Assembly: GCA_015272215.1 (NCBI GenBank)
Contig: JACYMD010000010.1
Location: 1-64,000 of the forward strand
Direction of reading: 5' to 3'
Length of the DNA stretch: 64,000 bases
Origin: Rivularia sp. T60_A2020_040
Lineage (GTDB): Bacteria > Cyanobacteriota > Cyanobacteriia > Cyanobacteriales > Nostocaceae
Shown here piece by piece: positions 1-9,670 of this stretch. A program made the position numbers and the translations under genes. Each line of letters opens with the position of its first letter. The first letter of the stretch is position 1. The notes under the pieces were generated by a model. That model was not told the origin of the DNA, made no database searches, and saw only the letters and a list, made by a program, of their open reading frames with translations.

Positions 1-1240
1 CTGGAGTTTGTGGCTCCGGAGTCGGAATAGTTGGCTCCGGAGTCGGAATAGTTGGTTTATCGTTATTAACTGGTGGATTTACAGGAGTTTGTGGTTGTGG
101 TTTATCGTTATTAACTGGTGGATTTACAGGAGTTTGGGGAATCGGTTTATCGTTATTAACTGGTGGATTTGAAGGAGTTTGTGGAATAGGTTTATCGTTA
201 TTAACTGGTGGATTTGAAGGAGTTTGGGGAATCGGTTTATCGTTATTAACTGGTGGATTTGAAGGAGTTTGGGGAATTGGTTTATCGTTATTAACTGGTC
301 GATTTACAGGAGTTTGGGGAATAGGTTTGTTGTTATTAACTGGTGGATTTGTAGGAGTTTGAGGAATAGGTTTATCTTCACTTTCCTCTGTATTATTTAA
401 AAGAATTTCTCCGGTGTCTACCAAAGAATTCACAGGTAAAGCATCCTGAACAACCTCTTCACCTGGCACATCTGAAGAAACAGCAGGACTCAATTGGATA
501 AAAGATGGATTTTCAACAACATTCTCACCTGTAATAGGCAACTGTTTTGACAAAGCTTCAGAGGTTTCTGCTTGAACACTAGCCATCGCAGGGTCTGAAG
601 AAGGTGTATTATTCGGTTTAGTTAAATCAAGTCCGCGCACTAAATCGCTTGTATCGTAAAAACTTCTCAGGTCAAAATTATATAATCCCTGAATTTCTCC
701 CTTAACTAAAACTATCAACTGTCCCGCTTTAAGTACCCGAGAACGAGATTCATCTTGATTAAAAACTTCTATACCGCTATCGGTCAACGAACCAACAACC
801 GTGGTATCTGTTTGCTGATCATAGCGGACAAATAAAGCCGAACCACGAATCGTTGCAGCAGCACTACGAGTCCTAACCTTTGTTTCTCCCCGCCCCGGTG
901 GTATGAGCAATAACACAGTTCCGTTTGACAGTGTAAATGTTCGACTTCGAGGCACAAAGCGAAATACTGCTCTTTCACCAATCCTTGCTAAAGAACCATC
1001 GTTAAAACGCAAATCCACTAAAGAAGCCTTACCCGTGGATAATCCGTCTCCAGGAGTCATAGCGTCTGTTATTTGCGCTCGACGCTTTGGTCGGCTTTGA
1101 GGCATCAATTGTACCCAGTTACGCAGACTCTTAACTACAGCCTGAGTCAAAGGAGTTGAGGCGCTTGCTGGTTGTGATGGAGACATTACCACAACTCCCC
1201 ATAAACTGACAACTACCAAAGGAAATAACTTGCGAAACAT
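1..1240 (-). CDS. FecR-domain secreted protein with proline-rich repeats (partial, C-terminus off the left edge)
   Basis: The frame opens with ATG at 1240 and stays open to the left edge, so the C-terminus is missing. The N-terminus is a signal peptide (MFRKLFPLVVVSLWG, ending near PASAS). Residues about 40-200 form a FecR-like domain, with the motif RIGERAVFRF, a strand-rich stretch and SAAATIRGSALFV. A linker follows, then seven exact-length 15-residue repeats of the type KPIPQTPSNPPVNND and a shorter TIPTPEP repeat. Classical FecR proteins are inner-membrane anti-sigma regulators. This one has a signal peptide and no visible membrane helix, so a periplasmic or cell-surface role is more likely; that is inference. 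It is divergent from the barrel-like gene at 1588, and the two may share a regulatory region. The repeat tail could act as an envelope-spanning or peptidoglycan-contacting stalk. Confidence 0.85.
   Translation of the reverse strand, partial: MFRKLFPLVVVSLWGVVVMSPSQPASASTPLTQAVVKSLRNWVQLMPQSRPKRRAQITDAMTPGDGLSTGKASLVDLRFNDGSLARIGERAVFRFVPRSRTFTLSNGTVLLLIPPGRGETKVRTRSAAATIRGSALFVRYDQQTDTTVVGSLTDSGIEVFNQDESRSRVLKAGQLIVLVKGEIQGLYNFDLRSFYDTSDLVRGLDLTKPNNTPSSDPAMASVQAETSEALSKQLPITGENVVENPSFIQLSPAVSSDVPGEEVVQDALPVNSLVDTGEILLNNTEESEDKPIPQTPTNPPVNNNKPIPQTPVNRPVNNDKPIPQTPSNPPVNNDKPIPQTPSNPPVNNDKPIPQTPSNPPVNNDKPIPQTPVNPPVNNDKPQPQTPVNPPVNNDKPTIPTPEPTIPTPEPQTP
56..370 (-). repeat. Seven tandem 45-bp repeats coding a Pro-rich 15-residue unit
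   Basis: Units begin at 56, 101, 146, 191, 236, 281 and 326, with exact 45-bp spacing. They encode the 15-residue unit of the FecR-domain gene (KPIPQTPxNPPVNND). The constant spacing without unique spacers and the open frame mark it as a coding tandem repeat. A shorter 21-bp repeat (TIPTPEP) lies at about 8-52. Confidence 0.9.
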
Positions 1241-1587
1241 AATTGTGTACGCTGCATAATTTTACAATTACCCCACCAGCCGAGACGACCAGAGGAATAA
1301 ATAGTTCGAGCTTGTAAACTGTTATAACGATTTTCTTTACGTAAATTTGCTTAAATCATCTTCAAAATTAAATATATAAAATAGGCGAATCTACTATATA
1401 GTATTAACTTTAAAATTATTTTGCAAAACAAAAATAAATCTTATCACATAAGTAAATGTGATTAGTTTTATTTATGAAAGGATTTAAATTTGAGTGTAGA
1501 TATTAAAGTTAAGCAAAATTTTCGATTTCATAGAGGACACTCATAGCCCTCACATTTGAATCTAGCCAAGGTAAAACAAGTTTTAGT
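1241..1587. promoter_or_regulatory. Divergent intergenic region
   Basis: This is an AT-rich 347-bp stretch between the divergent FecR-domain and barrel-like genes. No open frame or RNA gene is recognisable. It must hold both promoters, but I could not assign -35/-10 boxes with confidence. Confidence 0.4.
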
Positions 1588-3129
1588 ATGAAATTAAAAG
1601 ACTCGAACAATTTATGGTTTTACGTAATATTTGCCTCCAGTAGCACAATCTGGTGTTGTAGCAGCATAAAAGTGGTAAAAGCTACCGATGTAGACAAGCA
1701 GACAAAACAGGGGGAATATGTATCAAAGATATCATTTTTAGAAGATTCACATCTAATTTCCATTGGCGATCGCGCTAAAGTAAACGATATATCGGTAAAC
1801 TTGCAGCCGTCCATAATTTACACCAACAGCTTTGAAAATAAAACGGAAGGATTAAGTCAGGAGGAACAGAGCATCCTAATTGTAGACGAAGATAATTGTA
1901 GTGGAAGCAAAATGCTCCCTATGACTTCCAAATCTCTACGGGATGCGATTAATTTCCAATACAAGCAAGATACCTTTATAAATCCAGATTTCACAGATTC
2001 AGGATGTGCGGATTTATTAATTTCCAATAGTTCAAATAGGGAATCACCGAGCAATATAATAGAGATAGCGCAAAACGCAGAACCACCATCACCACCATCA
2101 CCACCCACTCCAGAAAACGTTGAAAAAAACCCTCCACCTTTAGATAGTCAGCCAACAGACTTACCAGCACCTTCTCCTGAAGAAATTGAGAAAAAGTTAG
2201 ATTCCCTTAAAAACGAACATTCTAAAAGATTAGAACTATTATTACAGCGACTTGCAGAGAACAAAAAAAAGTCAGAGCAGTCGAACAACGGGGAATTGGG
2301 TATTATTAGAGCGCAGGAAATTCCGATAGAAACACCACAACTTCCAGAGCAAAAACTACCACCACCAACAGAAAAACCTGTAGCAAAGATTAAACCCATA
2401 GGTTATTTATTAGGTAATGTTGGTTACTTTCATACAAGCAATATCTTTTCTTCTGGAACCAATGCAATTGATGATGGTTTAATCTTTACTGGACTGACAC
2501 TTGCCGCAGCACCCTTTAAAATTAGACCGAAAATATACTTAAATGGCTCGATTAATGGCAGCATAATTACATACAGCAACCAGTCGGAATTTAACTATAA
2601 CCAACTAAGATTTAACTTGGGTGTTTTACAGCAGTTGAGCAGTAGAATGTACAGTGAAATTGGATGGAGTAATCAACAATTATTTTATGCAAAAGATAGC
2701 GATAGCTTTAACTTTTCATCAGGAGATAAATTTTTAGATGAAAACTCTTTTCGCTTTTCTTTAGGAAGAAGAGATCCAATCACACCAAAATTGAACTTAG
2801 ATAGCTTCTACGAACTTCGCTTGAGTATTGCAGACCCACCCGAAAAACGCAACCGAATAATTAACTATGCTTGGTTATCTTTAAACTATAATTTACAGCA
2901 GTCATTGCGAATCGGTATCGATTATCAATTTAACTTATCAAACTTTTTAGAACAAAGCAGAGAAGATCAATATCATCGATTATCTGCTAACTTAAAGTAC
3001 CGAATATCAGACCTAAGCAGCATAAACTTACAAAGCGGTTATACTTTAGGTGGTTCCACAAACAACAATATTGACTTTGACGGTTGGTTTTTTAGCGTTA
3101 ATTACAATTTAGATTTAGGAAAGTTTTAA
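1588..3129 (+). CDS. Putative outer-membrane beta-barrel protein with Pro-rich and coiled-coil linker
   Basis: The 513-residue product starts with a signal-like hydrophobic segment (residues 8-34). A poorly conserved region follows, then a proline-rich stretch around residues 170-195 (PPSPPSPPTP) and a charged, probably coiled-coil segment at about 200-235. The last 240 residues alternate polar and hydrophobic residues with many aromatic, Asn and Ser positions, and end in Phe (LDLGKF). That ending is typical of outer-membrane barrels recognised by the Bam machinery. I do not recognise a named family. The gene is divergent from the FecR-domain gene, which suggests a shared envelope role. The barrel assignment is inferred from pattern alone. 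Confidence 0.7.
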   Translation: MKLKDSNNLWFYVIFASSSTIWCCSSIKVVKATDVDKQTKQGEYVSKISFLEDSHLISIGDRAKVNDISVNLQPSIIYTNSFENKTEGLSQEEQSILIVDEDNCSGSKMLPMTSKSLRDAINFQYKQDTFINPDFTDSGCADLLISNSSNRESPSNIIEIAQNAEPPSPPSPPTPENVEKNPPPLDSQPTDLPAPSPEEIEKKLDSLKNEHSKRLELLLQRLAENKKKSEQSNNGELGIIRAQEIPIETPQLPEQKLPPPTEKPVAKIKPIGYLLGNVGYFHTSNIFSSGTNAIDDGLIFTGLTLAAAPFKIRPKIYLNGSINGSIITYSNQSEFNYNQLRFNLGVLQQLSSRMYSEIGWSNQQLFYAKDSDSFNFSSGDKFLDENSFRFSLGRRDPITPKLNLDSFYELRLSIADPPEKRNRIINYAWLSLNYNLQQSLRIGIDYQFNLSNFLEQSREDQYHRLSANLKYRISDLSSINLQSGYTLGGSTNNNIDFDGWFFSVNYNLDLGKF

Positions 3130-3173
3130 AAGAGTTGAGAACAGTTGACAGTTGACAGTTCTTATTTATTTTC

Positions 3174-3222
3174 CCCTATTACCCATTCCCTATTACCTAT
3201 TACCCATTCCCAATTCCCAATT
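3174..3222. repeat. Heptanucleotide tandem array (ccctatt/acccatt/cccaatt)
   Basis: Seven consecutive 7-bp units (ccctatt, acccatt, ccctatt, acctatt, acccatt, cccaatt, cccaatt) lie between two convergent genes and abut the sulfurtransferase stop codon. Two ttgacag heptamers precede them at about 3143-3160. This is the short tandemly repeated repetitive class known from filamentous cyanobacteria. Confidence 0.85.
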
Positions 3223-4039
3223 AAATATAACTAATCCAATCACTCCAACTACCGGGATAAAGTCTACCTGTGTGAATCCCTGCTAATTCTAAGGAAAGTA
3301 AATTAACACAAGCAGTAACACCAGAACCGCAATAAACTATAATTTCTTGATTATGTTCTAATTCTGACCAACGATGGCGCTGCTGTTGTTGTGGAATTAA
3401 ATAACCATACTCGTCGGTAACATCTTTCCAAGGATAATTAAGCGCACCTGGTATATGACCAGCGATTTTATCAATTGGTTCTGTTATACCTTGATAACGA
3501 TCGCTTTCTCTTGAGTCTACTAAAGTTGTTTGAGGTAAATCTTTGCGATTTATTACAGCTTCTCTATCTACTATCATCTGTGGTTGGGGCTGAGGTATAA
3601 ATTTACTATTACGTTGAGAAGGAACCTCTACTGTAACGGGATACTCAGATGCCAGCCATCCACTAAAACCTCCATCTAAAACCGCTACTTGTTCGTGTCC
3701 TAAATAGCGTAATAACCACCATAAACGAGATGCAAAAGCAAAACGAGAATCATCATAAGCTATAACTAAGGTTTGCCCCAAATTTACTCCCATTCCTGAT
3801 AATTTTGCGGCAAATTGATCAATATTCGGTAAAGGATGTCTTCCTCCATGTTTTTGTATACTCGATGAAAGGTCTTGATTTAAATCTAAGTAATAGGAAC
3901 CCGGAATGTGACTTGCTTGATACTCCAGTTTTCCCTGTTGTGGATTAGTTAGAGAAAAACGACAATCAATTACAACAAGATTTTTATCGTTTAAATGTTC
4001 AAAAAGCCATTGATGAGAAGTTACACAAGTGTTTTTCAT
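3221..4039 (-). CDS. sseA: 3-mercaptopyruvate/thiosulfate sulfurtransferase (tandem rhodanese)
   Basis: The 272-residue protein carries two rhodanese domains, at about residues 8-130 and 160-270. The second holds the active-site loop with Cys237 in CGSGVTAC. The CGSG form is the one usual in 3-mercaptopyruvate sulfurtransferases, whereas thiosulfate sulfurtransferases usually have a basic residue after the Cys. The first domain has the inactive-type loop AYDDSRF. The enzyme moves sulfane sulfur from mercaptopyruvate or thiosulfate to thiol or cyanide acceptors in the cytoplasm. It is convergent with the barrel-like gene. There is no operon partner, and the length is normal for the family. Confidence 0.93.
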   Translation of the reverse strand: MKNTCVTSHQWLFEHLNDKNLVVIDCRFSLTNPQQGKLEYQASHIPGSYYLDLNQDLSSSIQKHGGRHPLPNIDQFAAKLSGMGVNLGQTLVIAYDDSRFAFASRLWWLLRYLGHEQVAVLDGGFSGWLASEYPVTVEVPSQRNSKFIPQPQPQMIVDREAVINRKDLPQTTLVDSRESDRYQGITEPIDKIAGHIPGALNYPWKDVTDEYGYLIPQQQQRHRWSELEHNQEIIVYCGSGVTACVNLLSLELAGIHTGRLYPGSWSDWISYI

Positions 4040-4296
4040 GAATTACCTATAAATGCCTATAAATTATTGGCTGAGTTGAATTTTTTATCTAAATTTTTAG
4101 CATACTATAGACCGATCAAAATTTTATAAGTCGGATTTTATAAAATTTGTCAGAGTGTTACAGATATTTCTGGTAAAAACCCAACTTTTAAGAATGCAAA
4201 AGGTTGTTGAGAGGTAGTTTGTTTGAAAATCGTAGCAATCTACATTCCAGAGTGAGGTACTCAGGTAAAATTAATCTGGTGTTTAAACAAAAAATA

Positions 4297-4327
4297 ATCC
4301 AAAATCTAAAATCTAAAATCCAAAATT
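4297..4327. repeat. Heptanucleotide array (aaaatct/aaaatcc) abutting a start codon
   Basis: Heptamers of the form aaaatcc and aaaatct run directly up to the ATG at 4330, so they occupy the ribosome-binding region of the MnmD-like gene. Confidence 0.75.
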
Positions 4328-4329
4328 GA

Positions 4330-5208
4330 ATGTCCGATCAAAATTTTACACCTCAGTTGACAGCAGATGGCTCCAAAACTTTCTTTTCTGAAGAATTTAA
4401 CGAATTATTCCACAGTCATTTTGGAGCGAAACAAGAAAGTTATTTTAAATATGTTGTTCCTACCTTATTAATAGAAAAAGCTCAATTACCAGCTTTACGA
4501 ATATTAGATGTTTGTTATGGACTAGGATACAATACGGCGACCGCTATGCAAAAAATTTGGGAGATTAATCCTAACTGTTATATAGAAGTAATTGCTCTGG
4601 AATTAAATCCAAAAGTACCACAAGCTGCGATTACACATAATTTATTTGACAGTTGCAATACTGATTTGGTAAATATTTTCACAACTTTAGCTTTTGAGCA
4701 CCAAGTACAAACAGAAAAATTCAAAGCCACACTGGTAATTGGTGATGCTAGAGAAAAAATCAACCAAGTGTATCAATCTGGTTTCAAGGCTGACGCAATT
4801 TTTCTTGACCCTTTTTCACCACCTCAGTGTCCTCACTTATGGACTATTGAATTTATTAAACTAGTTTCTCTGTGTTTACAACCAGATGGTTTGTTAGCTA
4901 CTTATTCTTGTGCTGCTGCTGTACGCACGGCATTTTTAAACGCCGGATTAAGTATTGCTTCAACTCCACCCATCGGTAGAAAAACCCCTGGAACCATTGC
5001 CGGATTTAGTTTAAATTCTTCTCCACATCAATTATCTCTTTCCCAACAGCAAAAGGAACATTTACAAACTCGTGCTGCTGTTCCCTACCGAGATTCAGCA
5101 CTAATCGATTCTCCATCTGTGATTATTAAACGTCGCGAATCCGAACAACAAGCTTCTAATTTAGAACCTACTTCACACTGGCGTAAACGCTGGCAGATGG
5201 TAAATTAA
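4330..5208 (+). CDS. mnmD: MnmC N-terminal-type (MnmD) tRNA methyltransferase
   Basis: The 292-residue SAM-dependent methyltransferase resembles the N-terminal half of MnmC (DUF752 family). The SAM motif is ILDVCYGLGYNTATA (residues ~58-72). An acidic motif follows at ALELNP, the catalytic-region motif is AIFLDPFSPPQCPHLW, and the C-terminal part has GRKTPGTIAG. In MnmC/MnmD this domain methylates 5-aminomethyl(-2-thio)uridine at the tRNA wobble position; the oxidoreductase half of MnmC is absent here. The ATG is preceded by heptamer repeats and not by a clear Shine-Dalgarno. The gene is monocistronic. I am confident of the family but less so of the exact substrate. Confidence 0.8.
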   Translation: MSDQNFTPQLTADGSKTFFSEEFNELFHSHFGAKQESYFKYVVPTLLIEKAQLPALRILDVCYGLGYNTATAMQKIWEINPNCYIEVIALELNPKVPQAAITHNLFDSCNTDLVNIFTTLAFEHQVQTEKFKATLVIGDAREKINQVYQSGFKADAIFLDPFSPPQCPHLWTIEFIKLVSLCLQPDGLLATYSCAAAVRTAFLNAGLSIASTPPIGRKTPGTIAGFSLNSSPHQLSLSQQQKEHLQTRAAVPYRDSALIDSPSVIIKRRESEQQASNLEPTSHWRKRWQMVN

Positions 5209-5799
5209 TTGGTATATGAATTGACAGCACCTGCGGTAATTGCTTGTATCCTATCTATCTACCCATAACCGCAACTTCTCCCATTACGTATCCTAAATAT
5301 ATAGTTAAAATTAATACTTATTAAGTAGTATGTACAGCGGAAAATGTTTGATTATGATGTGACTTCAATCACGTTTAATTTGATTGATAATCACTATCAT
5401 AGTGTGTCCGACATGGTTGAATAACTATATTGTTAATTCAGCAAAACTGCTATAAATGCTTTACTTAAAATTATTTACTTTGATAAAAAACGTGAATAAA
5501 TTGATATAAATAACTCTACTTACAGACAATGAAAAAGCTATTATTTCGATAAATTTAGGTGTCAAACCTGGTTTAACATTGGTTTGAATTGACGATATTA
5601 TAATTGTATAATGGGTAAAATTGTCGTCATTTTTATCTATATTATCAAAAAAAACATTAAAAAAAGTTAGTCTTGTATTTTGAGAAAATTATTTAGGCAT
5701 AAATCATAAAAAGCCGATAAAAATGCTTTTTAAAATACGTTCAAGTACTAAACTAGTTTTTGAAACATTGCATTGTTACTATAAAAATGGAGTGCCTTT
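5209..5799. other. AT-rich intergenic region, no gene seen
   Basis: This 591-bp stretch has no convincing open frame on either strand. It contains a Fur-box-like sequence at 5380-5398 (14 of 19 positions match GATAATGATAATCATTATC). The rest is AT-rich leader of the HD-GYP gene. Confidence 0.5.
5380..5398. promoter_or_regulatory. Fur-box-like sequence
   Basis: The sequence ttgattgataatcactatc matches the E. coli Fur consensus at 14 of 19 positions and keeps its palindromic core. The nearest start codon downstream is about 400 bp away, so a role is uncertain. Confidence 0.25.
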
Positions 5800-7050
5800 G
5801 TGATTCAATGGAAATCCAATTATACAGGCTCTACCGAGCAAAAAGTTAGTGGGTCAAACCCCACAACCTTATATAATAGAGCTGATAAAAATCATCCCTT
5901 AACAACAGAATCAGAACGTCATACAGAGGAGTTAACCAATCGTGACTTGAAAGTTAAAGAAACTGATAATGAGGATTCTAGTAATTATGTTCGTGTAGAT
6001 GGCGATCGCCACACCAATCGCGATCGCAATTCTCAGATTTCCACAACGTTACAAGTTAAAGGATATCCGCTTTCATGCTTTGAGAATGATGTGCCTAAAG
6101 TTTTAGTAGTTGACGATCATGCTGCGAGTCGGATGACAGCAGTAGCCGTTTTAGGAATGGAAGGCTACGAAGTTATTGAAGCAGACAATGGTTCTGCTGC
6201 GGTGCATTTAGTAGGCGAAAAACAACCGGATTTGATTTTGCTTGATGTAATGATGCCGGAAATGGATGGCTTTGAAGTTTGTGAATTGCTCAAACAGGAC
6301 GAACAAACAAGGTTAATTCCGGTGATTTTCATTACAGCTTTGAACGATAGGCGATCGCGAATCCGGGGAATTGAAGTGGGAGCGGATGATTTCTTAAGCA
6401 AACCTTTTGATAGAGTGGAGTTGGCTGCAAGAGTTAAGTCTTTAGTGCGCCAAAAACGTCTGAATGAAGATTTAGACCACGCTGAAAAAGCGCTGTTTTC
6501 CATTGCTAGAGCCATTGAAAGCCGCGATCCGAATACCGGCGACCATTGCGAACGTTTGGTCAATTTTGGCAAAGCCTTTGGCGAATATTTGGGTCTTTCT
6601 CGCTATCAAATTAGGGATTTGATGTGGGGTGGCTATCTTCACGATATTGGCAAGGTGGGTATTCCCGATTCGGTGTTGCTCAAAAAAGGAAAGTTAACCC
6701 CTGGTGAGTGGGAGGTAATGCGACAGCACGTTTTAATTGGGGAAAGAATCTGTCAGCCATTACGCAGTATGCAGGGAGTAATTCCGATTATCCGCAGCCA
6801 TCACGAACGTTGGGACGGTTCTGGATATCCAGACGGACTCAAACAAGATCAAATACCATTCTTAGCCCAGGTGTTTCAAATTATTGATATTTATGATGCT
6901 TTAACAAGTGAAAGACCTTATAAAAAAGCTTTTACACCATCTGAAGCATTGTTAATTATCAAGGAAGAAACAAACAAAGGCTGGCGTAATCCAAAATTAA
7001 TCCAACAGTTTACTGAATTTATCAGCACCATAAATAACAGCCAGTTGTAA
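5800..7050 (+). CDS. Response regulator with HD-GYP c-di-GMP phosphodiesterase domain
   Basis: The 416-residue protein (GTG start) has a low-complexity N-terminus of about 95 residues. A receiver domain follows at residues 99-215, with phospho-acceptor Asp149 in LLDVMMPEMDG and Lys201 in KPF. An HD-GYP domain fills about 225-410, with the HD pair at 281-282 (YLHDIGKVGIP), HHE at 334-336 and GYP at 342-344. HD-GYP proteins of the RpfG type hydrolyse c-di-GMP in the cytoplasm when the receiver is phosphorylated. All visible metal-ligand motifs are intact, so it is probably active. No cognate kinase is adjacent. The N-terminal extension is rich in Thr, Asn and Asp and may be shorter if translation starts downstream. 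Confidence 0.92.
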   Translation: MIQWKSNYTGSTEQKVSGSNPTTLYNRADKNHPLTTESERHTEELTNRDLKVKETDNEDSSNYVRVDGDRHTNRDRNSQISTTLQVKGYPLSCFENDVPKVLVVDDHAASRMTAVAVLGMEGYEVIEADNGSAAVHLVGEKQPDLILLDVMMPEMDGFEVCELLKQDEQTRLIPVIFITALNDRRSRIRGIEVGADDFLSKPFDRVELAARVKSLVRQKRLNEDLDHAEKALFSIARAIESRDPNTGDHCERLVNFGKAFGEYLGLSRYQIRDLMWGGYLHDIGKVGIPDSVLLKKGKLTPGEWEVMRQHVLIGERICQPLRSMQGVIPIIRSHHERWDGSGYPDGLKQDQIPFLAQVFQIIDIYDALTSERPYKKAFTPSEALLIIKEETNKGWRNPKLIQQFTEFISTINNSQL

Positions 7051-7142
7051 GCGAATAACATTTCGGTAAGGCTATGTAATCGGGTATATTTGAGCCGAAA
7101 ATAAAATTCGCATTCGTATTTATTTATAGCTGTTGGCTAATT

Positions 7143-8495
7143 ATGGTAGTTGTAGCAATTTTAGCGGCTGGACGCGGTACAAGAATGAAATCAAACCTAC
7201 CCAAGGTTTTACATTCTGTAGGAGGAAAATCCCTGGTAGAAAGAGTTATTCAAAGTGTTGAACCACTGCAACCAGAACGTCGGATCGCAATCATTGGGTA
7301 TCAAGCCGAACAAGTAAAAACAGCCTTGCAAGCTATTCCCGATTTAGAATTTGTCGAACAAACTGTACAATTGGGAACAGGTCATGCGATTCAGCAGTTA
7401 CTACCTCATCTAGAAGGTTATGAGGGGGATTTGCTGATACTTAATGGTGATGTACCATTATTGCGTGGCGAAACTTTAAAAAACTTCTTACAAATTCACC
7501 AAGAAAATCAAAATGCAGCAACTGTTCTAACAGCAAAACTTCCCAATCCTCAAGGCTACGGACGAGTTTTTTGCGATGATCACAATGTATTACAACAAAT
7601 CGTTGAAGACAAAGATTGTACTGCTGCTCAAAAAGAAAATCAGCGGATTAATGCTGGAGTGTACTGTTTTCGCTGGCAGGATTTAGCAAAAATACTGCCT
7701 CACTTACAAGCAAATAACGCTCAAAAGGAGTATTATCTTACCGATGCTGTGACTCAAGTTGCCCCAGTGATGGCGGTAGATGTAGCAGATTACCAAGAAA
7801 TTGGCGGCATCAACGACCGCTTACAATTATCCGATGCTTACGATATCTTGCAAGTAAGAATCAAACAAAAGTGGATGAAAGCTGGTGTGACTTTGATCGA
7901 CTCCGCGAGTATTACCATCGATGAAACAGTGGAATTAGAACCAGACGTAATCATTGAACCCCAAACTCACTTACGGGGTAATACAGTCATTAAAACAGGA
8001 AGTCATATCGGTCCAGGAAGCTTAATTGAAAATAGTCTAATTGGTGAAAACGTCACCGCCAAATATTCAGTAATTTCCGATAGCGTAGTCCAAAATGGTA
8101 GTCGAATTGGACCATACGCTCACTTACGCGGTCATGCAGAAGTTGGTGAAAACTGCCGTATAGGTAATTTTGTCGAATTGAAAAACACCAAACTAGGCAA
8201 CAATACCAACGCTGCTCACCTCTCTTATCTTGGAGATACAATTACCGGCACCAAAGTAAACATCGGTGCAGGTACAGTTACCGCTAACTACGACGGTGTA
8301 AAAAAACATCAAACTATAATTGGCGATCGCACTAAAACAGGTTCTAATAGCGTTTTAGTTGCACCAATTACCTTGGGTAACGATGTATACGTAGCAGCAG
8401 GTTCAACCATTACAGAAAATGTCCCTGATAATAGCTTAGTCATCGCTCGTCAGCGTCAAGTTGTCAAAGAAGGATGGGAGATGAAAAAGGAATAG
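7143..8495 (+). CDS. glmU: Bifunctional GlcNAc-1-P uridyltransferase / GlcN-1-P acetyltransferase
   Basis: The 450-residue GlmU makes UDP-GlcNAc, the precursor of peptidoglycan and lipopolysaccharide. The N-terminal pyrophosphorylase domain has the nucleotide loop [18 protein letters not shown] at the start, GTGHAIQQ, and LNGDVPLL. The C-terminal half (~250-450) is a left-handed beta-helix of hexapeptide repeats with the acetyl-CoA site region [13 protein letters not shown]. Length and domain order are normal. It follows the HD-GYP gene by 92 bp on the same strand, and co-transcription is possible but not shown. Confidence 0.97.
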   Translation: MVVVAILAAGRGTRMKSNLPKVLHSVGGKSLVERVIQSVEPLQPERRIAIIGYQAEQVKTALQAIPDLEFVEQTVQLGTGHAIQQLLPHLEGYEGDLLILNGDVPLLRGETLKNFLQIHQENQNAATVLTAKLPNPQGYGRVFCDDHNVLQQIVEDKDCTAAQKENQRINAGVYCFRWQDLAKILPHLQANNAQKEYYLTDAVTQVAPVMAVDVADYQEIGGINDRLQLSDAYDILQVRIKQKWMKAGVTLIDSASITIDETVELEPDVIIEPQTHLRGNTVIKTGSHIGPGSLIENSLIGENVTAKYSVISDSVVQNGSRIGPYAHLRGHAEVGENCRIGNFVELKNTKLGNNTNAAHLSYLGDTITGTKVNIGAGTVTANYDGVKKHQTIIGDRTKTGSNSVLVAPITLGNDVYVAAGSTITENVPDNSLVIARQRQVVKEGWEMKKE

Positions 8496-8524
8496 GAGAC
8501 AAGGGGACAAGGGGGGGAAATTAA

Positions 8525-8567
8525 CTGTCAACTGTCAACTGTCAACTGTCCACTGTCAACTGTTAAC
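8525..8567. repeat. Heptanucleotide array (ctgtcaa/ctgtcca)
   Basis: About six copies of ctgtcaa or ctgtcca lie in the 80-bp gap between convergent glmU and the isoaspartyl peptidase gene. This is the same unit family as the arrays at 9863, 39970, 41390 and 62350. Confidence 0.85.
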
Positions 8568-8575
8568 TCCTCACC

Positions 8576-9529
8576 TTAAACCTTTCCTACCTGCATCTCT
8601 TCTGATACTTCTAATGTATCGCCGATATTTTCGCCGTCATGGTAAGCAGCAAGCAATATTTGGCTGGTTTTACCCCAAGCGATTGTTCCTTGAGCATCAA
8701 GGGCGATCGCTCCTAAGTCCCGCTTATTTTCTTGCGATTCAATAAATGAGCGCTCCATGGCATCTTGAAGAGTCATACCGTCACCGACGCGCACTACAAT
8801 TCGAGGTGCTAAACATTCATCGATAATATCTTCTCCAATTCCCGTACAACTTACGGCTGCATCTTTTGTAGCATAATTACCAGCGGGCATGGCAGAATCA
8901 CTGACACGTCCGATGCGTTCAAAACCCTTGCCGCCGGTGGAAGTTCCTGCACAGAGATTTCCTTGAGTATCTAAAGCAACTACGCCAATAGTACCGCGTC
9001 TGGCATTGTTATTTGATACTAATTCCTTTTGAGCTACGACTCCAGCCATTGTTTTCTTAAAATTATCTTGACGCTCCTGTAACCATTCTTCTAAGCGTGT
9101 ATCAGTTAAAGGATTGTAACTAGGAATACCTAATTCCCGCGCCAATTCAGCAGCACCATAATCCGAAAGAACTCGGTCTGGAGAATCTTGTAAACTTAAT
9201 GCTAAATCAATGGGATTTTTAATTCGCGTAATATTAATTACACCGCTAAAACTTTGTGCAGTGCCATTCATGAAAGCGGCACTCATGCGGATTTGACCAT
9301 CGGATTGTAACACTGAACCAGTACCAGCATTAAAACAAGGGTTATCCTCTAACATTTGACAACCTTTAACTACCGCTTCATTGGCGCTAGCCCCTGATAT
9401 CAGCAGAGAATATACTTGTTCAACTACTTGATAAAGAGAGCGGCGTACCGTTTCGACTCCTCCTTTATCTTTAAGAGAGCTACCAGCCCCACCGTGAATA
9501 ATTAATTTAGGTTTCACCAAGAGATTCAT
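8576..9529 (-). CDS. iaaA: Isoaspartyl peptidase / plant-type L-asparaginase
   Basis: The 317-residue Ntn hydrolase is made as a precursor and cleaves itself before Thr180 in ARRGTIGVVALD; that Thr becomes the nucleophile of the beta subunit. Other family motifs are IIHGGAGS near the N-terminus, NAGTGSVLQ, and GTSTGGKGFERIGRVSDSAM in the substrate region. It hydrolyses beta-aspartyl dipeptides and asparagine. In cyanobacteria such enzymes are linked to breakdown of cyanophycin-derived beta-Asp-Arg; no cyanophycin gene is in this window, so that role is inference. It is convergent with glmU. Confidence 0.95.
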   Translation of the reverse strand: MNLLVKPKLIIHGGAGSSLKDKGGVETVRRSLYQVVEQVYSLLISGASANEAVVKGCQMLEDNPCFNAGTGSVLQSDGQIRMSAAFMNGTAQSFSGVINITRIKNPIDLALSLQDSPDRVLSDYGAAELARELGIPSYNPLTDTRLEEWLQERQDNFKKTMAGVVAQKELVSNNNARRGTIGVVALDTQGNLCAGTSTGGKGFERIGRVSDSAMPAGNYATKDAAVSCTGIGEDIIDECLAPRIVVRVGDGMTLQDAMERSFIESQENKRDLGAIALDAQGTIAWGKTSQILLAAYHDGENIGDTLEVSEEMQVGKV

Positions 9530-9670
9530 TTTTGTGATGTTGATTATTTTTGTGTAAATCTGATCAAGCTTAAAGGCTCATTGCTTCTACTTACTGCTGG
9601 AAAATATCAGTAATTATAACTAATTAATAGATTTAATTATCATCTCATTTTTCAGCAATTAATTTTCATT

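Noticed and set aside
56-370. Regular 45-bp repeats that could suggest a CRISPR array
   Set aside because: They have no unique spacers, the period is uniform, and the frame is open, so they encode a protein repeat.
6165-6572. 135-codon antisense frame in the HD-GYP gene
   Set aside because: It lies fully inside a gene with intact conserved domains and shows no motif of its own.
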